This document shows positions 6,780 to 11,682 of a stretch of 11,682 bases of DNA, piece after piece; the first letter of the stretch is position 1, and each line of letters begins with the position of its first letter. The notes beneath the pieces were generated by a model. That model was not told the origin of the DNA and made no database searches. It saw only the letters and a list, made by a program, of their open reading frames with translations. Source of the DNA: Desulfobacterales bacterium (lineage in GTDB: Bacteria; Desulfobacterota; DSM-4660; Desulfatiglandales; B25-G16); the NCBI GenBank assembly GCA_013375385.1, contig JABXJY010000055.1, positions 1-11,682 on the forward strand, given 5' to 3'. The translations under genes were made by a program, and so were the position numbers.

Positions 6780-6808
6780 TTGCATGTTTTTGCAATAGAA
6801 TTTAATAT
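6780..6808 (+). promoter_or_regulatory. weak promoter candidate for thiL
   Basis: TTGCAT (6780-6785), a 17-base spacer and TAATAT (6803-6808), with match quality three and four of six. Spacing and location fit, 114 bases before thiL. The -35 region also contains TTGCA/TGCAA inverted arms (6780-6784 and 6791-6795), which could be chance. Another candidate, TAGAAT at 6870-6875, lacks a -35 at good distance. Confidence 0.3.
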
Positions 6809-6842
6809 CCTATGGTGTCAGTTGATCGTTGTCAGCTGTCCA

Positions 6843-6900
6843 TTGTTAGAAATAACAAGGGAATGTGATAGAATAGACAGGACAGTATCTAATGTCCCTT
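6843..6900 (+). promoter_or_regulatory. thiL leader with overlapping hairpins
   Basis: Three short pairings overlap. TTGTTA/TAACAA closes a GAAA tetraloop (6843-6858). AAGGGA (6857-6862) can pair with TCCCTT (6895-6900). GGACA (6880-6884) can pair with TGTCC (6893-6897) around an 8-base loop. The second and third share bases and exclude each other; the first and second share two A residues. This could be a small leader switch or accidental pairing. The sequence hallmarks of a TPP riboswitch (CTGAGA and its partner loop) are absent. Confidence 0.25.
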
Positions 6901-6921
6901 AGGTAGAAAGGAAACAGGGCC

Positions 6922-7929
6922 TTGAGATTTAAAGAGATTGGGGAGTTCGGTTTTATAGATTCCATCAAAGAGCAATGTGTCATCTCTTTGGGAGGTGTTA
7001 TCAAGGGTATTGGTGACGACTGCGCTGTGTTTGGCCCCTATTCTGGCCGGGTCTTACTCTTTACTACTGATATGCTGGTTGAGGATATCCATTTTCTGAG
7101 GGATACAATAACCCCTTATCAATTAGGGTGGAAGGCAGTAGCTGTAAATCTGAGCGATATTGCTGCTATGGGTGGCAAGCCCCTTTATTGTCTTATCTCC
7201 CTGGGCATTCCTGTTGAAATGAATGTTGCCGTAATTCAGGATTTCTACAAGGGCATGAAGGATATCTGTGAGCATTACAGGGTTAATATAGTAGGAGGTG
7301 ATACGGTTGCCTCACCCGATAAACTGATTATGAATGTCTCCTTGATTGGTGATGCAAAAGAAGATGAGGTTATCTACAGATCTGGCGCCAGGCCGGGAGA
7401 TAAGATCTATCTCACGGGAAATATCGGAGATTCATGCGCCGGACTTAAAATCTTAAAAAAGGAAATATCGCCACCAAGGTCCATGGCCGGCTATTTTCTT
7501 AAAGTCCATAATGAACCAAATCCTTTGATTGAGACAGGAAGGATTCTAGCAACCTCAAGACTTGCCAGTTCCATGATCGATCTGAGTGATGGACTTCTCT
7601 CAGATTTGGGGCATATCTGTGAGGAAAGTGGAGTCGGGGCACTGCTTTTCAGGAGTAAGATTCCCCTCTCTTCCGAACTCAAACTCCTTGCCTCACGTGC
7701 CAATTTCAATCCACTTGACCTCGCACTTTCGGGTGGTGAAGATTATCTCCTATTGCTAACGGTCCCCGAAGCCAAGAGTCGTGATCTCGAACTGTTATTT
7801 AAGGATGAAAGACCATCACCGCTCTACCTGATAGGTGAAATAACAGAGCAAGAAGGTATTAGAATGGTTAGTGATAATGGGTCAGTGGAGAAACTTGACC
7901 CAAAGGGTTTCAATCATTTCATGTCATAG
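6922..7929 (+). CDS. thiL: thiamine-monophosphate kinase
   Basis: Final step of thiamine diphosphate synthesis: ATP-dependent phosphorylation of thiamine monophosphate, in the cytoplasm. 335 residues, the usual length. Family landmarks, in order: GIGDDCAV (29-36, metal/ATP), FTTDMLVEDIHF (47-58), GWKAVAVNLSDIAAMGG (69-85), GGDTVASPD (125-133), SGARPGDKIYLTG (154-166), MIDLSDGLLSDL (218-229) and LSGGEDY (269-275). The relatives PurM, SelD and HypE share the fold but not this motif set. The start is TTG at 6922, with AGGA (6909-6912) nine bases upstream and the family N-terminus (FKEIGEFGFIDSI) following directly. It is divergent from tmk, with about 250 bases between, and its stop overlaps that of ogt by 6 bp in a convergent arrangement, so neither has room for its own terminator between them. 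Confidence 0.97.
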   Translation: MRFKEIGEFGFIDSIKEQCVISLGGVIKGIGDDCAVFGPYSGRVLLFTTDMLVEDIHFLRDTITPYQLGWKAVAVNLSDIAAMGGKPLYCLISLGIPVEMNVAVIQDFYKGMKDICEHYRVNIVGGDTVASPDKLIMNVSLIGDAKEDEVIYRSGARPGDKIYLTGNIGDSCAGLKILKKEISPPRSMAGYFLKVHNEPNPLIETGRILATSRLASSMIDLSDGLLSDLGHICEESGVGALLFRSKIPLSSELKLLASRANFNPLDLALSGGEDYLLLLTVPEAKSRDLELLFKDERPSPLYLIGEITEQEGIRMVSDNGSVEKLDPKGFNHFMS

Positions 7930-8406
7930 TCGTTTAATAGAGGAGACCTTGCTTTCGTGTAACAAAAGCCACTCCTTTCTCCATACTCCACTTGCGTAAC
8001 CTATTAGCTTTCCATTACTACCTATGACACGATGACATGGAATAATGATGGCTATTCTATTCTTCCCATTTGCATTTCCAACTGCTCGCACGGCCTTTTC
8101 ATTTCCAATCGATGCTGCAATATCCTTATATGATGATGTCTCACCAAAAGGGATTTTCATCAATTGGCTCCAAACCCTCTTCTGAAAATCTGTGCCATGG
8201 AGTTGTAGGTCTAAAGAAAATTCTCTTCGCTTCCCCCTGAAATATTCATCGATTTGCTCAATACATTCCTCTAAGCACGGGTGAATTTCAAAATCATTCA
8301 TAGATTTCTCTTCCACAAAACCTACAGACACTATCCCGTTTTCTGTTCCAACAATTTCCATAAGCCCTATTTCTGAATGGTAATACGTTTTATACTCTTT
8401 AATCAT
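7924..8406 (-). CDS. ogt: methylated-DNA--protein-cysteine S-methyltransferase
   Basis: Repairs O6-alkylguanine (and O4-alkylthymine) in DNA by irreversible transfer of the alkyl group to its own cysteine. The 160-residue protein shows a less conserved N-terminal half with KTYYHSEIGLMEIVG, then the catalytic C-terminal domain: FQKRVWSQLMKIPFGETSSY, the helix-turn-helix around IAASIGNEKAVRAVGNANGKN, and the active-site motif IPCHRVI with Cys124 as acceptor, ending GVWRKEWLLLHE. The length and lack of an Ada transcription domain favour Ogt over Ada. I start at the ATG at 8406, not the one at 8421, because GGAGGT lies seven bases upstream of 8406 and would fall inside the coding sequence of the longer form. 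It is downstream of the HgcAB-like gene on the same strand, separated by 155 bases and a hairpin. Confidence 0.95.
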   Translation of the reverse strand: MIKEYKTYYHSEIGLMEIVGTENGIVSVGFVEEKSMNDFEIHPCLEECIEQIDEYFRGKRREFSLDLQLHGTDFQKRVWSQLMKIPFGETSSYKDIAASIGNEKAVRAVGNANGKNRIAIIIPCHRVIGSNGKLIGYASGVWRKEWLLLHESKVSSIKRL

Positions 8407-8421
8407 AGTAGTGACCTCCAT

Positions 8422-8561
8422 AGCTACGCATTTCCGAATAACAATTAACCCCGGTGAAATACGCTTCGCATTTCACAGGGCAGGCGATTAACAAATAACA
8501 AATCCCACCAAAATGGCACCTCGTTCTAGACAAGTCGCGCCAGGCGATGCCAATGTCGCAG
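8422..8561. other. gap between the HgcAB-like gene and ogt
   Basis: 140 bases with no gene. It holds the hairpin at 8450-8480 and two copies of CAGGCGAT at 8481-8488 and 8541-8548, separated by A-rich sequence (AACAAATAACAAAT). The pattern resembles an intergenic repeat, but only one copy is present in this window. Confidence 0.4.
8450..8480 (-). terminator. strong imperfect hairpin, possible terminator of the cpaM-HgcAB-like operon
   Basis: The arms are CCC-G-GTGAAAT-A-CG and CG-C-ATTTCAC-A-GGG: 3+7+2 pairs with two single mismatches around a CTT loop. Read on the minus strand, the stem is followed within a few bases by TTAATTGTTATT, a mediocre U-rich tail. It sits 82-112 bases beyond the HgcAB-like stop and before ogt, the right place for a terminator. 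A REP-like repeat is the alternative. Confidence 0.4.
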
Positions 8562-9716
8562 TTATTTCCTCTCCCCTCTTACAAGGCGTTTGCCAATTAG
8601 GTTCAATTTAAATCTTCTGATGGTTTCAGGGTTTATCACCTCGCCTTTCGGGCTCTCAAAATACAAAGCATCGAAAGCACATTGAACGATACAGGCGCCG
8701 CATTGGACACACCGACCTGCCCTCGGTATTGTTGCAGTATGCCGATTTCTGTCAACCTCATAGCAATTCCTTGGGCAAACCTGCTCGCAAAAACCAGCAC
8801 CTTTGCATTTCTTCTCATCGAGGATGACTCTCAGCAATCTATCCTCGTGCAGGCCACTCTTGTATACAGGGGTACTGCCCATTAGGTCAATACTTAAGAG
8901 GAGGACAGCAATGAACGTAATGAAACTCCAGCGGAACACAAATCCCCAGCTGAAATTACCGGCTACGAGGCTGTAGACAAAGAGACCAAGTACGAGGACA
9001 CCCCATAGAATCAGCTGAAAGCCTCCTCGCCCAAAATTAAAGAAGACAAAACCAATCCTTCTATCCTCAGAGCTTAGCCACTGGCTATAAAGAGGGAAGG
9101 AGAGGAAAATCAGGAAAGACAATCCCCAAACCAGGAAAATGAGAGGGAAAACAGCCTCACGCCAAAAAGGAAGTATGATAAGAGCCAAGACGATAGAAAT
9201 TGGAAATGCCCAGGCAACAGCCATCTCAATCCGCTGCCTCAAAGGAAACTCGACTTCCCGCATTTTCGGAGTCTTCTTGAGCCTGTTTCTTATGAAGGCA
9301 GGAATATCCTTCGCATAAACCGGCCCCCAGATTACCTTCCATCCGGCCCTTTTCTCTATAACATCACCCTCAACACCTGTGGCAGCAAGCTGGGGCAGTA
9401 TCACATTTCTGTGATCCACAAGTTCTTCAACTCCGCTCACCTTTAGCACTGAGATAACATTGTGATTGCTCAAAAGACCACCTGTAGCAGCACACCACAC
9501 ATTGATTCCCCTGCTATTGGCAACAACAAGATGAGCATCTATCCCCTTCAATACTCTCTTTACTCTTTCTACAGTCAGATGGTAATTGCAGGTTAGAAAG
9601 ACAGGTGAATTCCTGTCCGGATTCCCTATTTTAGTCAAACCCGTCTTGCAGGGGAAGGGAAGAACCCTCAACAACGTTTCAATAATAGTAGCACCGATAA
9701 ATCTCAGCAGATTCAT
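8562..9716 (-). CDS. HgcA-like corrinoid domain / membrane / HgcB-like ferredoxin fusion protein
   Basis: 384 residues. Residues 1-160 match the corrinoid-binding domain of HgcA (related to CFeSP CdhD): NSPVFLTCNYHLTVERVKR, then GINVWCAATGG (70-80), VDHRNVILPQLAATG (100-114), GWKVIWGPVYAKDIPAF (125-141) and TPKMREVEF. In HgcA the cap-helix motif is NVWCA(A/G)GK; here the cysteine (C75) stays but GK is replaced by TG. Four hydrophobic helices follow (about 166-184, 188-209, 232-253, 256-278); arginines 219, 220 and 230 in the middle loop put both ends in the cytoplasm. Residues 296-384 are a two-cluster ferredoxin: C304, C310, C314 with A307 in place of the second cysteine, then C336, C339, C342, C346. 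HgcB's C-terminal cysteine pair is absent. Predicted role: membrane-bound corrinoid methyl carrier with its own electron supply; substrate unknown. I recall 'HgcAB-like fusion protein' as an annotation name. Mercury methylation is not supported. Confidence 0.85.
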   Translation of the reverse strand: MNLLRFIGATIIETLLRVLPFPCKTGLTKIGNPDRNSPVFLTCNYHLTVERVKRVLKGIDAHLVVANSRGINVWCAATGGLLSNHNVISVLKVSGVEELVDHRNVILPQLAATGVEGDVIEKRAGWKVIWGPVYAKDIPAFIRNRLKKTPKMREVEFPLRQRIEMAVAWAFPISIVLALIILPFWREAVFPLIFLVWGLSFLIFLSFPLYSQWLSSEDRRIGFVFFNFGRGGFQLILWGVLVLGLFVYSLVAGNFSWGFVFRWSFITFIAVLLLSIDLMGSTPVYKSGLHEDRLLRVILDEKKCKGAGFCEQVCPRNCYEVDRNRHTATIPRAGRCVQCGACIVQCAFDALYFESPKGEVINPETIRRFKLNLIGKRLVRGERK

Positions 9717-10381
9717 TTCGCTCGGCCTTTAGGCCTCCTTCCAGCCACCTCGATAAAGTTCCCTATTTTGCTCAGTCTCATTGACTCAATTGCCAAACCC
9801 GCTTCTTCTACCTTTTCCGGTAAATTCCTTACTGCCTTTGTAGTTGTCTGGGTAATGAGGTACGTAATTGTTACAAGAGGAAACCTTAGCAGCCAATTCA
9901 GTATCGTCTTTGAAATGCTTTTGGGTCTTACTTCATCAGCAATGAGCAGAAGGCCACCTGGCTTCAATATTCTTTTTGCCTCTCTCAGGGTATAGCGTAA
10001 CTCATCTTCAGTCAATTCGGAAAAACAAAGACCACTCATGACAATGTCGTAGCTTTCGGATTCTTCACCTCCAAGCTCAGCAACACCCATCTCACAGAAC
10101 TCTACGTTCTGTGAAAGATTGGCTTCTGCTGCCCGCTTCTGTGCGATTTCTAACATCTGGGGATTTATATCAATCCCTTTCACCTTTGCCCCTTTCTGAG
10201 CAGCCCTTATTGTCAATGCCCCAGTTCCACAGCCAAGATCAAGGACCCTCTGCCCTCCCTTTATGTGAGATGCTAAACGATCATAGACCTTATCTAACCT
10301 TCCAAGCGTCAGAACGCGGATGCCCTTGTCGTATCTGCTTGGAGCGGATTCAAGGATCTTCATCAGGATATAGGTGCTCAT
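9713..10381 (-). CDS. cpaM: SAM-dependent methyltransferase, corrinoid-protein-associated (CpaM-like)
   Basis: A 222-residue class I methyltransferase. SAM-binding motif I is VLDLGCGTG (46-54), the acidic residue after beta-2 is D71 in KGIDINP (68-74), and the post-motif strand is LKPGGLLLIADE (139-150). The N-terminal helix MKILESAPSRYDKGIRVLTLGRL is what I recall from methyltransferases encoded next to HgcA-like proteins ('corrinoid protein-associated methyltransferase CpaM'). A hydrophobic segment at about 158-177 could touch the membrane. It overlaps the fusion gene by ATGA, so the two are translationally coupled and probably act together: the enzyme may move a methyl group between SAM and the corrinoid, or methylate a product of the fusion protein; direction and substrate are inference. 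No good ribosome site precedes the ATG at 10381, but family similarity starts there. Without its neighbour it would only be called a generic methyltransferase. Confidence 0.85.
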   Translation of the reverse strand: MSTYILMKILESAPSRYDKGIRVLTLGRLDKVYDRLASHIKGGQRVLDLGCGTGALTIRAAQKGAKVKGIDINPQMLEIAQKRAAEANLSQNVEFCEMGVAELGGEESESYDIVMSGLCFSELTEDELRYTLREAKRILKPGGLLLIADEVRPKSISKTILNWLLRFPLVTITYLITQTTTKAVRNLPEKVEEAGLAIESMRLSKIGNFIEVAGRRPKGRAK

Positions 10382-10472
10382 TTGAATATCATCGTAGCAT
10401 CTGAAATGCCCGGAATTTCGCCTAACGGCACGCGTATTTGCTAAGTGCGCCTCAGGTGGTTTGGATTTTTCG

Positions 10473-10501
10473 AATATACCCTAAATGTGTTCCACCTTCA
10501 A
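10473..10501 (-). promoter_or_regulatory. promoter of the cpaM/HgcAB-like operon
   Basis: On the minus strand: -35 TTGAAG (10501-10496), a 17-base spacer, -10 TATATT (10478-10473). These match consensus at four and five of six positions. Transcription would start near 10466, giving a leader of about 85 bases before the cpaM ATG. Inverted arms AGGTGG/CCACCT flank the -10 box and could be a repressor or activator site, but they are 32 bases apart. Confidence 0.5.
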
Positions 10502-10517
10502 GTTCTGCTTCTTAACC

Positions 10518-10547
10518 TGGACAATTTAGATACCGGTATGATATGTT
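10518..10547 (+). promoter_or_regulatory. weak promoter candidate for pgk with internal palindrome
   Basis: TGGACA (10518-10523), an 18-base spacer, TATGTT (10542-10547). Within the spacer lies the perfect 10-bp palindrome ATACCGGTAT (10530-10539), where a bound protein would block polymerase. Both boxes are imperfect. Confidence 0.3.
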
Positions 10548-10581
10548 AAAATAAACCGGAGCGTTGATAGTGGTAACATAT
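10541..10581. repeat. 8-bp inverted repeat in the pgk leader
   Basis: ATATGTTA (10541-10548) and TAACATAT (10574-10581) are exact reverse complements around 25 bases. The left arm overlaps the putative -10 box. As DNA it could be a two-site operator; as RNA it is a weak A/U-rich stem. Confidence 0.3.
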
Positions 10582-10647
10582 TTGGAAATCCTGCCTGCAG
10601 GGATTAAGCGCACTATGGTGCGGATTGATTTGAAGAAAGGATAGCTA

Positions 10648-10671
10648 ATGCAGGAATTTCCAACTACATAA
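10648..10671 (+). CDS. possible 7-codon upstream ORF (MQEFPTT) before pgk
   Basis: ATG at 10648 with AGGA (10638-10641) six bases upstream; seven sense codons and a TAA at 10669-10671. The TAA shares its last two bases with the AAGGAG (10670-10675) ribosome site of pgk, so ribosomes ending here would sit on the pgk site. This suggests reinitiation or coupling, but such short frames arise easily by chance. Confidence 0.25.
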   Translation: MQEFPTT

Positions 10672-10682
10672 GGAGCGACGCC

Positions 10683-11682
10683 ATGAGCAAGCCGGATATC
10701 GACGCACGCTTGCCCCTCATCCAGGATGCGGATCTCGAGGACAAGATCGTCCTGGTTCGAGTGGACCACAATGTGGTCAAGAAGGGAGAAGTTCGCGACC
10801 CCTATCGCATCGATGCGACCTTGGGCACCCTGTACAACATCGTTGAACGAGGAGGTCGGCTTATCATCATGACTCACGTGGGCAGGACACGTGACAAGGA
10901 GACCGGCAGGATCGAAGTGGGAGACGACACCTCGGTCCAGCCAGTCGTCGGGTATCTGGAACGTAAACTCTACACCGAGTTTGTGGTGCCCCAGTTTCCG
11001 GTTGATCTGGAATGGGGCATCAGAGAGATCGACACCTCTATCAACCTGCATATCAGGGACCTGCGCGCGCACCGTATTGGGGGCATCTACCTGCCCAATA
11101 CGCGCTGGTTCCAGGGCGAAGAAGCCTCGGGTGAAAAGAGGGAGCGCTTTACCGTGCAACTGGCTGGTCTGGCCGATGTCTTTGTCAACGACGCTTTCGG
11201 ATCGTGGCAGCCCCATGCCTCCACCGTTGATATCACCAGGCATCTGCCGAGCTTTGCCGGTTTTCTTCTCCAAAAGGAACTCAGCAACCTCAAGCACGTC
11301 CTGGAACCCAAGCGGCCCTTTGTGGCGGTGGTAGCTGGAGCCAAATATGACACCAAGATCGGCCCACTCAACGAGATCTACAAGAAGGTTGATCACCTGA
11401 TACTGGGCGGAGTAATGTACAATACCTTTCTGTGTGCCAAGTACGGCATTCGGGTGGGTGGGGTCAGTGAGTCCGACATCAAGGCAGCCAGGGATCTGGT
11501 GAACCAGGACAAAAAGGCCCAGAAGGTGCTCGAGCTGCCTCTTGTTGTCGAGTCGGAGACCATTGAGGGGCGAGTGGAAGGCACGTACAGAACTCGCAGC
11601 ATCAGGGATTTCAAGAAGGGGGACGAGTATGGTTACTTCCTGGATGTGGTCCCCGAATCGTTCGATGCGCCTGGGGTGGCTG
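10683..11682 (+). CDS. pgk: divergent phosphoglycerate kinase (3' end outside window)
   Basis: The frame is open for 333 codons from the ATG at 10683 to the window edge; AAGGAG (10670-10675) with 7-base spacing decides the start. Pgk interconverts 1,3-bisphosphoglycerate plus ADP and 3-phosphoglycerate plus ATP, in the cytoplasm. Landmarks: VRVDHN (25-30; usual form VRVDFN), YRIDATL, THVGR (64-68; usual SHLGR), LPNTRWFQGEE (137-147), VFVNDAFG (166-173), FAGFLLQKEL, VAGAKYDTK (217-225) and ILGGVMYNTFL. All are recognisable yet off-consensus. The usual FG-x-x-HR-x-HAST segment reads FGSWQPHAST (172-181), so a normally conserved 3-phosphoglycerate-binding Arg is missing and the loop is one residue shorter. 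The gene is richer in G+C than the rest of the window, suggesting a different history. A Pgk paralogue with changed activity is possible; the C-terminal half with the nucleotide site is mostly outside. Confidence 0.88.
   Translation, partial: MSKPDIDARLPLIQDADLEDKIVLVRVDHNVVKKGEVRDPYRIDATLGTLYNIVERGGRLIIMTHVGRTRDKETGRIEVGDDTSVQPVVGYLERKLYTEFVVPQFPVDLEWGIREIDTSINLHIRDLRAHRIGGIYLPNTRWFQGEEASGEKRERFTVQLAGLADVFVNDAFGSWQPHASTVDITRHLPSFAGFLLQKELSNLKHVLEPKRPFVAVVAGAKYDTKIGPLNEIYKKVDHLILGGVMYNTFLCAKYGIRVGGVSESDIKAARDLVNQDKKAQKVLELPLVVESETIEGRVEGTYRTRSIRDFKKGDEYGYFLDVVPESFDAPGVA

Larger units (their letters stand above)
10382..10682. other. divergent regulatory region between cpaM and pgk
   Basis: 301 bases without a substantial gene. 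Left part: the minus-strand promoter for cpaM and AGGTGG/CCACCT arms (10454-10459 and 10492-10497) on either side of its -10 box. Right part: the pgk leader, with a 10-bp palindrome ATACCGGTAT (10530-10539), inverted arms at 10541-10581, a small hairpin CGCAC-TATG-GTGCG (10609-10622) and a 7-codon ORF (10648-10671). Confidence 0.5.

Noticed and set aside
6727..6921. TPP riboswitch before thiL
   Set aside because: The conserved CTGAGA element and its partner loop are not present.
8562..10381. Calling the pair hgcA/hgcB for mercury methylation
   Set aside because: The cap-helix motif lacks the GK of HgcA, the ferredoxin is fused and lacks both one cluster cysteine and the C-terminal cysteine pair.
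10512..11396. 294-residue open frame on the minus strand
   Set aside because: It lies opposite pgk, whose plus-strand frame has clear family motifs and a ribosome site; the antisense frame has no recognisable content.

Overview
The window reads as a chromosomal segment of a Gram-negative anaerobe, most likely Desulfobacterota (former Deltaproteobacteria) or a nearby phylum. This is inferred from the conserved tmk-holB-ricT-metG cluster, the type of acidic protein at the left end, and an HgcAB-like corrinoid/ferredoxin fusion; no rRNA or other taxonomic marker is present. Base composition is moderate (25 of 60 G+C in 7081-7140) except in the right-hand pgk gene, which is richer (35 of 60 in 11041-11100).

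Layout. Positions 1-546 hold a very acidic small protein on the minus strand, perhaps followed by the first codons of another gene running off the left edge. Positions 547-2301 are a loose, mostly noncoding stretch around one gene for a secreted MORN-repeat protein; its right part (1653-2301) holds short ORFs that look decayed. Positions 2302-6668 are a tight minus-strand housekeeping operon, transcribed tmk, holB, ricT, metG from a good sigma70-type promoter at 6698-6726. A 102-bp element with 11-bp inverted ends sits between tmk and holB and supplies the tmk stop codon. thiL (plus, 6922-7929) is divergent from tmk and converges with ogt (minus), their stop ends overlapping by 6 bp.

Positions 8562-10381 are the most interesting part. 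A two-gene minus-strand operon has its own promoter: a SAM-dependent methyltransferase (CpaM-like) overlaps by ATGA a membrane protein that fuses an HgcA-like corrinoid domain, four membrane helices and an HgcB-like ferredoxin. It resembles the mercury-methylation pair HgcA/HgcB, but the cap-helix motif is altered, one ferredoxin cysteine is absent and the HgcB C-terminal cysteine pair is missing. It is therefore probably a related corrinoid methyl-transfer or redox system acting on an unknown substrate. Relatives of both proteins seem to be known by name, but I know of no established function.

From 10683 to the right edge is a divergent phosphoglycerate kinase (plus strand, truncated by the window). 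It lacks a normally conserved substrate-binding arginine and has a leader with palindromes, a hairpin and a possible 7-codon upstream ORF whose stop overlaps the pgk ribosome-binding site.
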